Source of the DNA: a virus
IMG/VR virus record: IMGVR_UViG_3300027833_000053
Coordinates: 1-59,901 of that record
Direction: 5' to 3' (one strand)
DNA length: 59,901 nucleotides
The first letter of the stretch is position 1. Every line of letters begins with the position of its first letter. Below the pieces are notes generated by a model. It saw nothing but the letters and a program-made list of their open reading frames with translations, was not told the DNA's origin and searched no databases. This document shows, in pieces, positions 50,989 through 58,364 of this stretch. Made by a program: the position numbers and the translations under genes.

Positions 50989-52803
50989 CTATCGTATTTT
51001 TTTTGGTATACCTTGGCTATTCATTGCAAATTTACGAAATCCTAGCGATTCTTTACTAATTTTTTCTTCAGCATCCAAAACTTTCCTTCTATAATTGTCA
51101 TTGTTATGTAAAAGACACAGCCCAAACGCTATTGCGCGGTCAGTATTTTTCTGTCCATAAAATGATAATTCTTCAAGTAAGTCGTAGAACCAAATGTCGT
51201 TTATAGATGACTTAATATAATCGTCCATTAAATCCTCCATATAAGATTTAACTTGTTTATTCATGTGAACACCGTAGGTGTTTCGCGTTAGTGTTCTAAT
51301 ATTATGTGCTGATGCAGGCTTTTCTTTTAATAGATTTTGCATACCTTCTTTCTTAAAGTAGTCTATAATAGCAATTTTAGTATATTCTATTAACATTTTT
51401 GCATTATAGTATACTGCTAACTTTAAAACGCCATCATAGAAGTCTTCTTTCCTTTCTGGCCTGTCTGTATACTCAGCTACAAGCATATCGCCTGGCTCAT
51501 CTATATTATAAAATCTTCTATATATCATCGCGCACCCCTCAGACGTACTAGCTCCTGCTTGGTCTTGGTCATAGCTATCCACACCTCCAATATCTAAACC
51601 AACGAAGTTGGTTCGCGGATGGTGGAGAATCTTGAATTTCCCGTGTTGATGAGGTTCAAACTCCACGGAAAGTGTTCCGTTGTCGTCAGATACCCAGTGC
51701 AAGTTTCCTTTTTGTATTTGCCCTTTTAATTTAGTATCAGTCATTATTTTACCACGTTGTTGGTTAATAAGTGAGATATTAAATCTACTAGACTTTGTGT
51801 TTAGGAAAGCCTCTTCCACAGTCATAGGGTAGTTTTGTAAGTGGAGGTTGTACGCTTTTTGGTCGGCCTCGACCTTTTTTCTGTCTGACTCTAATTTTTT
51901 TCTAGCTCCTACCTCATCTTCTATGCCCGACTCAATGTCGTAAAACCCATAGTAAGCTCTACTAGCAGGTATAAAGGAAGGAATAAGGTTGAATGCGTCT
52001 GCATTATAATACATCTCCATAAAATCTTTAGAAGACTTAGTAATGTCACCACCTGTTCCACCAATAACAGGAACACCATATTGAATATCCCCATCCATAA
52101 AACAGGCTTTAGAAGACATATATGCGTTCTTTAATCTTTTAAATTCCCCTGCTTCTTCAAAAACCATGACACCGAGTCGCTCACCTTTAAATACTTCTGG
52201 GTTATCCATTGTCCTGCAGATAATCTGAGACTGGTATCCTCCAGTTTCCCACTTGCCGTCTTTATTTTTAAGCTTGTATCCTGCTTTATAAATCTCGTCA
52301 GTATCTTTGAGTGCTGAGTGCCTAAAGTTAGGATGTATATTATTAAGTCCATTTTTAACTTTGTTAAAGAATGATGTTGCTGAAGACTGAAGTCCTGCCG
52401 CCACTCCTACGTCATTAAAGGGAAAGAATGTAAATTCGTGTCCGAGAAGTCCTGAGTTCATATAACTAAACCCTTTGTCTCTGGCTTTAATTACAATCAT
52501 ACCTTTTCCTTCGTCTTTGCAAGTCTCGAAAGTCTCAAAGTATTCTTTATCCATTTCTCTGTACCAAGGACTAATAAGAGTCTTTCTGTTTCCAGCAGCT
52601 CCAGAGTTACCTAATATTTTAAAGTAATTTAAGTAGAAGTAATACTTACCAGAAATCTTATCCATTCCTCTTGGCTTGTATCCATTAATACATCTGTCTC
52701 TTTCTTGTTCCCAATATTCCTGATAAGAAATAGAGTCTGGACTTAAATCAGGATGTCCATTGTTAACTACAGGTCTGTATCTTTGTACGTCTTTATTTAT
52801 CAT
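50989..52803 (-). CDS. terL: Large terminase subunit (TerL)
   Basis: A 604-residue packaging motor. The ATPase part has a deviant P-loop KARDKGFS (from K106), followed by NSGLLGHEFTFFP, and a Walker B-like VMVFEEAGEF (about 212-221). The C-terminal nuclease begins at FVGLDIGGVDSYDQDQA (D near 403), with AKMLIEYTKIAIIDYF and DRAIAFGLCLLH further on. It cuts and translocates DNA into the prohead through the portal encoded directly downstream. The start overlaps the previous gene by 11 bases. Confidence 0.9.
   Translation of the reverse strand: MINKDVQRYRPVVNNGHPDLSPDSISYQEYWEQERDRCINGYKPRGMDKISGKYYFYLNYFKILGNSGAAGNRKTLISPWYREMDKEYFETFETCKDEGKGMIVIKARDKGFSYMNSGLLGHEFTFFPFNDVGVAAGLQSSATSFFNKVKNGLNNIHPNFRHSALKDTDEIYKAGYKLKNKDGKWETGGYQSQIICRTMDNPEVFKGERLGVMVFEEAGEFKRLKNAYMSSKACFMDGDIQYGVPVIGGTGGDITKSSKDFMEMYYNADAFNLIPSFIPASRAYYGFYDIESGIEDEVGARKKLESDRKKVEADQKAYNLHLQNYPMTVEEAFLNTKSSRFNISLINQQRGKIMTDTKLKGQIQKGNLHWVSDDNGTLSVEFEPHQHGKFKILHHPRTNFVGLDIGGVDSYDQDQAGASTSEGCAMIYRRFYNIDEPGDMLVAEYTDRPERKEDFYDGVLKLAVYYNAKMLIEYTKIAIIDYFKKEGMQNLLKEKPASAHNIRTLTRNTYGVHMNKQVKSYMEDLMDDYIKSSINDIWFYDLLEELSFYGQKNTDRAIAFGLCLLHNNDNYRRKVLDAEEKISKESLGFRKFAMNSQGIPKKIR
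51027..51034 (-). promoter_or_regulatory. Bacteroidota-type -7 promoter box (TAAATTTG)
   Basis: TAAATTTGCA on the minus strand inside the last codons of the terminase gene, 38 bases before the portal ATG. Predicts an internal promoter for the portal gene with a leader near 30 bases. Confidence 0.5.
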
Positions 52804-53326
52804 TATCTCTATTTAACTTGCTTTCTAAAAAGCTAAGTTGTTTGTCTCCGACAATCTTTTGACGTTCTCCCCTCCTTTCAATAACGTCTACTAAAGTCTG
52901 TCGTGTCTTCAATATCTTTTCTATACCAATCATTAACTTCTGTAAGCTTTCAGCATTATCATCATTAATAATCATGCTATTCATATACTTAGTAAACTGG
53001 TCTATCTTCGCATTAAATGCTATTAGCTGTTCGTCTAGTGGGTCGAATTGTAGTTTTTTGTATTTGTCTACTGCTGCTTGCAGCACGGATTTTTTTTTGC
53101 CGTTCCAGTCATAGGTATCAAACAAGTCTTTATCTACAGCTTTAGCTCTTTCTTCTTCAGACAAGTATCTGTATGGACTTTCGTAGTCGTGCATAAGTGC
53201 AACCCATTTCATTGCCATATCACCCATACCCTCAGCTTTCATAAGATTTACGAACTCTGGAATTATCATAACCGAGTCAGCGTCCTTGTGGATGCTACCC
53301 TTTTTGCTCACCTTTAATAAATACAT
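52793..53326 (-). CDS. Hypothetical protein upstream of TerL, small terminase candidate
   Basis: A 177-residue helical protein. It starts with VSKKGSIHKDADSVMIIPEF and contains DLFDTYDWNGKKKSVLQAAVDKYKKLQ, a long helix (FNAKIDQFTKYMNSM) and a charged tail. Its place directly before TerL, length and helical content fit a small terminase or packaging factor, but no DNA-binding motif is obvious. A promoter box lies 5 bases upstream of its ATG. Confidence 0.6.
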   Translation of the reverse strand: MYLLKVSKKGSIHKDADSVMIIPEFVNLMKAEGMGDMAMKWVALMHDYESPYRYLSEEERAKAVDKDLFDTYDWNGKKKSVLQAAVDKYKKLQFDPLDEQLIAFNAKIDQFTKYMNSMIINDDNAESLQKLMIGIEKILKTRQTLVDVIERRGERQKIVGDKQLSFLESKLNRDNDK

Positions 53327-53331
53327 ATATG

Positions 53332-53339
53332 CAAATTTA
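53332..53339 (-). promoter_or_regulatory. Bacteroidota-type -7 promoter box (TAAATTTG)
   Basis: TAAATTTGCA on the minus strand, 5 bases before the ATG at 53326; its first three bases are the stop codon of the upstream gene. Predicts a leaderless mRNA for the packaging genes. Confidence 0.65.
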
Positions 53340-53612
53340 ACTTATTTGTTTTAATATAAGTCTAGTCATAAATCTATAACCAGGAATACAAGATAGTTGA
53401 GCTACGTCTACATACTTTTTCCTAAAGTCATCTTCCAACATTAGTTCATCCATTATGTATTCTTTTTTCTCTACCAACTTAAAGTCTTCCTCCTTAAACC
53501 TTTCTCTTATTTTATTAGCGTCAGCCAAAAGGTCGCTATACTCACGGTAATATTTGTCTACTACGCAAACGTCATCAACGCAGTTTATCTTTCCATTTTC
53601 CATTTCCATCAT
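53337..53612 (-). CDS. Small acidic hypothetical protein, first gene of late block
   Basis: A 91-residue acidic helical protein with two early Cys (INCVDDVCVVD) and a KEYIMDELMLEDDFRKKYVDV segment. As the first leftward gene it might be a packaging or late-regulatory factor. A promoter box lies 4 bases before the ATG. The start has two possible Met codons (53612, 53609). Not recognised. Confidence 0.55.
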   Translation of the reverse strand: MMEMENGKINCVDDVCVVDKYYREYSDLLADANKIRERFKEEDFKLVEKKEYIMDELMLEDDFRKKYVDVAQLSCIPGYRFMTRLILKQIS

Positions 53613-53616
53613 TTGC

Positions 53617-53624
53617 CAAAGTTA
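53617..53624 (-). promoter_or_regulatory. Bacteroidota-type -7 promoter box (TAACTTTG)
   Basis: TAACTTTGGCA on the minus strand, 4 bases before the first gene of the late block, preceded by a run of A then T (53624-53636). Identical 8-mer to the box at 44241. Predicted start point is at or just before the ATG. Confidence 0.65.
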
Positions 53625-53649
53625 AAAAAATTTTTTGGTTTGAGGTTGA

Positions 53650-53703
53650 GGGATGCTATATGTGTCAATCCCCCCTACACATACACACAACCCGAATGGG
53701 GGG
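53650..53703. promoter_or_regulatory. Inverted-repeat cluster in the divergent control region
   Basis: Between the divergent blocks are overlapping inverted repeats: TATGTGT (53659-53665) with ACACATA (53677-53683); GGGAT (53650-53654) with ATCCC (53668-53672); CCCCCC (53670-53675) with GGGGGG (53698-53703). The C6 run can pair with more than one partner. Beside it lies an A7T6 tract (53624-53636). This could be an operator for the early/late switch or part of a replication origin. Confidence 0.55.
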
Positions 53704-53728
53704 TAACAATAACTTAATTAACAACATT

Positions 53729-53827
53729 ATGCCCATAATACTAGAATTAACATTGCTTATCATCTTCGGAGCAATAATCTATAAAAACGAAGACAACATC
53801 ATTAACTATATTAATAAACTAAACTAA
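53729..53827 (+). CDS. 32-residue single-span membrane peptide
   Basis: A short frame (MPIILELTLLIIFGAIIY, then KNEDNIINYINKLN) with a start in AACATTATG context. One membrane segment at residues 2-18, polar C-terminal tail. First gene of the rightward block and 5 bases before the next. Typical of small early phage membrane peptides; role unknown. Confidence 0.5.
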   Translation: MPIILELTLLIIFGAIIYKNEDNIINYINKLN

Positions 53828-53832
53828 TCACT

Positions 53833-54252
53833 ATGTATACTAAAAAGTATCAACTAGTAAAGGCTATCGTAAGAAGCCAAGTACTAAACAACTACAGCGA
53901 AAGCTTTAGTCAATCAACCACTAAGGTGTCCTATGACAACCAAGGAGAAAGGTACATCCAAGCAAACCTAGACGTTAACCACAAGTTCAACGGCAAAGGA
54001 GACTGGGAAGAACTACCAGTACACTTCTACTCTCACCTACCAAAGAGAATGGAAGACATCTGGAACTCCATGCAGAAACGTAATCTAAATACAATGATAG
54101 ATTATGTCAAGTCAATGGGAACACCAGACAATCCAATACTAATACTCACGAAGCTATCAGCCCAAGGCAACAGATACTTCACAATAACAACCAGAGCTAA
54201 GTACAATCACTATAGAAGTACTTACTCACAATACTCTATTGAGACTATATAA
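53833..54252 (+). CDS. Hypothetical early protein
   Basis: A 139-residue basic protein with Tyr/Ser-rich stretches (NYSESFSQSTTKVSYDNQGERYI; KYNHYRSTYSQYSIETI). The middle contains WEELPVHFYSHLPKRMEDIWNSM. It begins 5 bases after the membrane peptide gene and is followed after 2 bases by another basic protein. Not recognised; probably an early host-takeover factor by position only. Confidence 0.55.
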   Translation: MYTKKYQLVKAIVRSQVLNNYSESFSQSTTKVSYDNQGERYIQANLDVNHKFNGKGDWEELPVHFYSHLPKRMEDIWNSMQKRNLNTMIDYVKSMGTPDNPILILTKLSAQGNRYFTITTRAKYNHYRSTYSQYSIETI

Positions 54253-54254
54253 CT

Positions 54255-54503
54255 ATGAGAACAAGAATCAACTACAAGAAAGTTAATACTACGTACGAGG
54301 TACAAGCTATTAACGAACAAAGAATGAAGATGAGACGTGTATTTAACTATAGAAGACGACAACTTGAGTCTATCGGCTATACTATTCTACCTAATAAATC
54401 TAATAACATCTCATTAATAGACAGATTTATCCCAAATAAACTAGTAGATAACTACTATAATATAGAATTTAATCTGTTTAAGACAGCTAGTGATACTCTA
54501 TAA
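54255..54503 (+). CDS. Small basic hypothetical protein
   Basis: An 82-residue strongly basic protein (RTRINYKKVN; RMKMRRVFNYRRRQL) that may bind nucleic acid, with a polar C-terminal half. The last protein gene before the 279-base gap holding the candidate RNA. Not recognised. Confidence 0.55.
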   Translation: MRTRINYKKVNTTYEVQAINEQRMKMRRVFNYRRRQLESIGYTILPNKSNNISLIDRFIPNKLVDNYYNIEFNLFKTASDTL

Positions 54504-54540
54504 TCACCTATATAATCATATAATCTAATACGTTTTATGT

Positions 54541-54689
54541 AAGAATTAACATATAACTGTCTAATTATCAGAGACTTATAATATAAATGTAGTGTAATAA
54601 CAAGAATATAACTGTCGTTATGTTATTTAGAAGTTCACTACATAATAAGTAATACTAGACCTCTTACCCACCAAAGTTCGGGGTTTTTT
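54541..54689 (+). ncRNA. Candidate structured small RNA
   Basis: A gap with no convincing frame holds nested complementary segments: ATGTAGTG (54587-54594) with CACTACAT (54636-54643); inside it AATAAC (54596-54601) with GTTATT (54622-54627); inside that ATAAC (54608-54612), loop TGTC, GTTAT (54617-54621). An upstream hairpin GTCT...AGAC (54559-54574) and two copies of an 11-base word ATATAACTGTC (54551-54561, 54606-54616) add to the structure. A T-run terminator follows at 54666-54689. Orientation is assigned from that terminator. Could be a regulatory RNA or a leader element of the next gene. Confidence 0.45.
54666..54689 (+). terminator. Probable intrinsic terminator
   Basis: ACCC (54666-54669) can pair with GGGT (5481 region: 54681-54684) across an 11-base loop, followed by a run of T (54684-54689). 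The stem is short, so strength is uncertain, but the GGGG-T6 end is typical and lies after the candidate RNA. Confidence 0.45.
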
Positions 54690-54782
54690 ATGACATAAAC
54701 AAGTCTATGTTAATAAATTTAATAACAAATAAATTATCAATCATCTAAATAAATAGTAACTAAATCAATCAATTAAATAATT

Positions 54783-55019
54783 ATGAAAACAATCTTCGGA
54801 TACCATGTCATTAACGTACCAGGTACGTGGACATACAAGATTCTCAAGGCAACAGACTTTGAGCCAAAGTTTAAGAACTTTAACTACGTCAAGGCTAACG
54901 TCAAAGACCTCTCAACGAGAATGACACCAGCATCAACGCTATTGTCAATAGACGATAACACGTTTGACGAACACGTCAACCAAGTCTTAGACATACAGGT
55001 TAACAATTACTTTGCATAA
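54783..55019 (+). CDS. Hypothetical early protein
   Basis: A 78-residue protein, start in AATAATTATG context. Beta-like start (FGYHVINVPGTWTYKIL) and a helical end (TFDEHVNQVLDIQVNNYF). Not recognised. It is followed by a 117-base stretch with no supported gene before the next start. Confidence 0.55.
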   Translation: MKTIFGYHVINVPGTWTYKILKATDFEPKFKNFNYVKANVKDLSTRMTPASTLLSIDDNTFDEHVNQVLDIQVNNYFA

Positions 55020-55136
55020 CCTACTGTCAAATTAACCCACATTCACGTAGAGAATATTGAGTGTGGGAACAAACTAATAGTATACCTAAATACCTCACCC
55101 TTGAGTATACAATAACTAAGAACAGGGAATATCATT

Positions 55137-55313
55137 ATGTCACAATTACAATCAATCATTGCAACATTCGCGCTTATTGGTGCGATATGGTTTCTAATCT
55201 TAATGCTATCAGAGATACAGAAAGAGAAGAAATGGAAGAGACAAAGAGAAAGACTTAAACATTTCGATGCCTCTCAAGAAAAAAAACGTTCAACCAATAA
55301 AAAAGTTAACTAA
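55137..55313 (+). CDS. 58-residue membrane protein with basic tail
   Basis: A short frame starting in CATTATG context. One strong membrane segment (SIIATFALIGAIWFLILML, residues 6-24) followed by a highly charged basic helix (EIQKEKKWKRQRERLKHF). The next gene starts 1 base after its TAA. This frame is preferred over a GTG-initiated frame at 55061-55258 that overlaps it and has no membrane or family pattern. Confidence 0.6.
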   Translation: MSQLQSIIATFALIGAIWFLILMLSEIQKEKKWKRQRERLKHFDASQEKKRSTNKKVN

Positions 55314-55314
55314 C

Positions 55315-55557
55315 ATGATACTACTATCAGCTATCGGAACGGCATTCGGTGCATACTGGATGCTCAAAGACACTAAAATAGAATGGGCTTTACGCAATCC
55401 AACTATGAGACTACTCGTAGATATACTATATACAATCGGTATTATAGCTCTGACAGCAACAACTGGCACGCAAGGTGCTTTGTTTGTCGGCTTAATATCA
55501 GGATTTGTATTCACAGCAATTAATAAATATGCCTACGGCAAAAAAACAACTAAATAA
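55315..55557 (+). CDS. Small multi-span membrane protein
   Basis: An 80-residue protein from the ATG at 55315, one base after the previous stop (an upstream ATG at 55267 would overlap). Three hydrophobic segments at about 2-15, 32-50 and 52-70 and a basic tail (KYAYGKKTTK). The size and topology are holin-like, but it is in an early-type block, so inner-membrane takeover or superinfection exclusion is equally possible. Confidence 0.58.
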   Translation: MILLSAIGTAFGAYWMLKDTKIEWALRNPTMRLLVDILYTIGIIALTATTGTQGALFVGLISGFVFTAINKYAYGKKTTK

Positions 55558-55558
55558 T

Positions 55559-55822
55559 ATGGAAGCAATTTTAAGACTAGAGCAACTCCTCAAAGAAATT
55601 GAGGTAGCTCAGAAACAACAACTTGTTGAAATCGAAGAGATGCAAGAATCATACATTAATGCAATAGGTAGTATCACAGACAGTGCTAATATCCTTCTTG
55701 CTCAAACACTCAAGTATATAGAACTATACAAAGAGTATGGCGATGCAGAAGATGAACTGTTTGAAAACATTACAACATTTATAGAAGAAACTAGAAACCT
55801 AGAATCACAACTTAAAAAATAA
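55559..55822 (+). CDS. Small coiled-coil protein
   Basis: An 87-residue protein from the ATG at 55559, one base after the preceding TAA; in-frame starts at 55529 (ATG) and 55505 (TTG) are less likely. Nearly all helix with heptad pattern (RLEQLLKEIEVAQKQQLVEIEE) and an acidic C-terminal half. Not recognised. Confidence 0.55.
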   Translation: MEAILRLEQLLKEIEVAQKQQLVEIEEMQESYINAIGSITDSANILLAQTLKYIELYKEYGDAEDELFENITTFIEETRNLESQLKK

Positions 55823-55826
55823 TATT

Positions 55827-56132
55827 ATGGCTAAGAAATTAAATCAAAAAGATAGAGTGTTAAGACACCTAGAAACTTATGGAAGCATTGACCCACGTCA
55901 GGCTTTCTTTGACTACAGCATTATGAGACTTGCTGCTGTCATCTTCAATCTAAAAGAAGAAGGACACAATATAAAGTCAGAATCAATTACGTCTAAAAAT
56001 AAGTTTGACGAACCAGTATCATACGCTAAGTATACGCTAGTTATAAAACAAAAGTCTAAAGTTAGTAAAAAATATAAAGAAAAACGAAGTTCTTTGTTAG
56101 GAGACTTATTCGAATCATTCAGAAAATACTAA
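55827..56132 (+). CDS. Winged-helix (HTH_39-like) DNA-binding protein
   Basis: A 101-residue basic protein. Residues 6-55 match the phage HTH_39 winged-helix type: QKDRVLRHLETYGSIDPRQAF, YSIMRLAAVIFNLKEEGHNI. The tail is basic. It likely binds DNA as an early regulator or auxiliary replication protein and lies just before the AAA ATPase gene. Confidence 0.7.
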   Translation: MAKKLNQKDRVLRHLETYGSIDPRQAFFDYSIMRLAAVIFNLKEEGHNIKSESITSKNKFDEPVSYAKYTLVIKQKSKVSKKYKEKRSSLLGDLFESFRKY

Positions 56133-56150
56133 AATATATAAATAAAAATT

Positions 56151-57350
56151 ATGAAAGAAATAAAAGAATTATCAGTAGACAGACTTAGAAAAATTGCAAG
56201 AAAAGAATCTCACGCAATAGACTATCTAATTGACAATTATCAATCAGTCAATAGAGCTAACAAAGAAGCTTTAATATATGCAATAGAAAACTATATGTCA
56301 GAAGAATATATACATAAATATATTAAAGACACTGACCCTGTAGAAGAGTTGTTTGATACAACAATCCCTGTACAACCTGCAGAAACTAAACAATTAACAA
56401 CACCACAAACACAATCAATGGAAGGAAATCAAATGAAAATCGACTTAGGTCTTGACCTGGGAGCTGTAATAAGTAGCGCTGTCCAAAACTTACTAGAAGG
56501 ACAACGTGAAGAACTCATCAATAAGCAGATTAATGTTAAGGTTGAGAAAGAGGTGGCTAAATTAAAGCCTACTCTAGTACGCATCCCTAATAGAAAAGAA
56601 GTTGTATTAGAAGAAAGCTTACACAAAGCTTTTAAAGACGTGCTGTATTTCTGTGAAATGGAGAGACAAGTATTTGTAGCTGGCCCTTCAGGTTCAGGAA
56701 AGACACACATGGCATCTCAAGTGGCTAAAGCATTAGGAGTTCAGTTCAAACATATCTCATGTTCTGCTGGACTTTCAGAAGCTCACCTGCTAGGACGTAT
56801 GCTGTTTGACGGCACGTATGTCAAGTCAGACTTCGTAGACTGTTACGAAAACGGTGGCATATTCTTGTTTGACGAGATAGATGCAGCAGACGCTAACACC
56901 TTGTTAGTCGTTAACTCTGCATTAGCAAATGGTTCTATGTCTGTACCTAACAGAAAAGACAATCCATCAGCAAAAAGACATAAAGACTTTATGTGTATAT
57001 GTGCAGGTAACACCTGGGGTTCTGGCTCTATAGAATACGCAGGTAGAAACTACATGGACGCAGCCTTTATGGATAGGTTTGCAGCATCTAAGGTTGTGGT
57101 AGATTACGACAACAAACTAGAGAAGAGAATATGTACTGACGAATTTCTGTACTCTGCTCTTAATAACTTAAGAAAAGCTGTAGTTGATAAGAAAATACGA
57201 AGAGTAATAAGTACTCGTGTATTTATATCTGGTCAAAGACAAGTGTCTTCTGGAAAATCTATTAAAGACTTTATAAACAATTTAATGATAGACTGGTCTT
57301 TAGAAGAAAAGTCTAAAATAAAAATGACTGAAATAATTAAAGCAATATAA
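56151..57350 (+). CDS. MoxR/CobS-like AAA ATPase
   Basis: A 399-residue protein. Residues 1-100 are a helical and acidic N-terminal part. The AAA domain follows: Walker A GPSGSGKT from G178, ISCSAGLSEAHLLGR (pore-loop region), Walker B FLFDEIDAAD with D241-E242, sensor 1 CAGNTWG near residue 287, and FMDRF as arginine-finger region. This is the MoxR/CobS/NorQ type, which remodels or activates partners that usually contain a VWA domain. The next gene starts 1 base later and encodes a VWA-like partner. It probably acts in the cytosol as a hexamer; target unknown. Confidence 0.85.
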   Translation: MKEIKELSVDRLRKIARKESHAIDYLIDNYQSVNRANKEALIYAIENYMSEEYIHKYIKDTDPVEELFDTTIPVQPAETKQLTTPQTQSMEGNQMKIDLGLDLGAVISSAVQNLLEGQREELINKQINVKVEKEVAKLKPTLVRIPNRKEVVLEESLHKAFKDVLYFCEMERQVFVAGPSGSGKTHMASQVAKALGVQFKHISCSAGLSEAHLLGRMLFDGTYVKSDFVDCYENGGIFLFDEIDAADANTLLVVNSALANGSMSVPNRKDNPSAKRHKDFMCICAGNTWGSGSIEYAGRNYMDAAFMDRFAASKVVVDYDNKLEKRICTDEFLYSALNNLRKAVVDKKIRRVISTRVFISGQRQVSSGKSIKDFINNLMIDWSLEEKSKIKMTEIIKAI

Positions 57351-57351
57351 T

Positions 57352-58287
57352 ATGATAGAGAAAAGATTAGATAAACATAAAGATATACCATACGAATACG
57401 ACAAGGTTGTATTTAAAGATGGTACGGGTGCAGAAATCATACATTATGATAATGCAGATGAAATGATTAATCACTCTATTACTGGCAAGTATAAGAAATA
57501 CTTAGATATGGATGGGGACTCTTGGACTTTTGGTTCAGAGTTTCCAGACTTAGAGTCTACAACAGAAGCTTTACGTAGTGGTGAATGTTCCAACAAAACT
57601 CTTAAACAAATTTCTGAATACAGAGATATATTGTTAAACATGGATGGAATAGAAGAATCAATGCGTAGAGCTGTATCCTTTAAACGCAGGAGAAAGTTCT
57701 CAGACTCAGGCTCAGAGCTTGATATAGATAGAGTTCTTTCAGGAGACCCAGAACACTGGCAGTCTATGACTAAAGGTAAGAAAGAAAACGTAGTCAGACT
57801 TGCTGTCAACTTTTCCGTTACCTCTGGACATACAGAAAAACAACTTAATCAGTTGGGCGCATTAACTACTGTTGCAGTAGATATGCTTCAACGTTGTGGT
57901 TTGTCTGTAGAAGTCTTAGCTCTTTGTGTTGCTCAGAATGTTACAAGAACATTTGAACATAGAGATAAAAAAGTTAAAGTTACAAAATATGAACAAGGCT
58001 TTACGTTTAAATTAAAGTCTGCTAGTGAAAAACTTGACGTGTCTAGGGTTGCCTGTATTGGTATCCCTGGACTCTACAGGTCTTATGGCTTTACAAACTG
58101 GATTAACTTTTTAGACGGAGAACCTTCAAGCGGCTTAGGTCGAGGCATGGAAACAACTAAAAATGTTAAAGACTTATTAAAAATCAAAAACTTAATAGAA
58201 GTTAAGTGGGTTAAAGGAAAAGAAAAAGCTTTTCTTTCTAGCCTTTTAAAGTCTGTTACGGAAAGTCAATTATTAGAAACTAATTAA
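57352..58287 (+). CDS. Degenerate VWA-like partner of the AAA ATPase
   Basis: A 311-residue protein. Residues 40-130 are variable. The C-terminal half reads like a VWA Rossmann domain: a first strand VRLAVNFSVTSGHTEKQL at the MIDAS position, then GALTTVAVDMLQRCGLSVEVLALCVAQN, and further strands (RVACIGIPGLYRSYGF). The MIDAS D-x-S-x-S is changed to N-x-S-x-T, so metal binding may be lost. By position and pattern it is comparable to CobT or other VWA partners of MoxR-type ATPases. A terminator follows. Confidence 0.6.
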   Translation: MIEKRLDKHKDIPYEYDKVVFKDGTGAEIIHYDNADEMINHSITGKYKKYLDMDGDSWTFGSEFPDLESTTEALRSGECSNKTLKQISEYRDILLNMDGIEESMRRAVSFKRRRKFSDSGSELDIDRVLSGDPEHWQSMTKGKKENVVRLAVNFSVTSGHTEKQLNQLGALTTVAVDMLQRCGLSVEVLALCVAQNVTRTFEHRDKKVKVTKYEQGFTFKLKSASEKLDVSRVACIGIPGLYRSYGFTNWINFLDGEPSSGLGRGMETTKNVKDLLKIKNLIEVKWVKGKEKAFLSSLLKSVTESQLLETN

Positions 58288-58307
58288 ATTATAAACAAAT
58301 AAACTGA

Positions 58308-58337
58308 CCATATTCCTGACATTAGGAAAATGGTTTT
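58308..58337 (+). terminator. Intrinsic terminator after the ATPase/VWA pair
   Basis: Stem CCATATTCCT (58308-58317) with AGGAAAATGG (58324-58333), nine of ten positions paired, loop GACATT, followed by TTTT and A-rich sequence. It closes the AAA/VWA unit 21 bases past the stop. Confidence 0.65.
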
Positions 58338-58364
58338 AAAAAGTAACCAATCAAATTAATTATT

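Noticed and set aside
55061-55258. GTG-initiated 65-residue frame
   Set aside because: Overlaps the better supported membrane protein frame 55137-55313, has no family pattern and an odd start; treated as a shadow frame.
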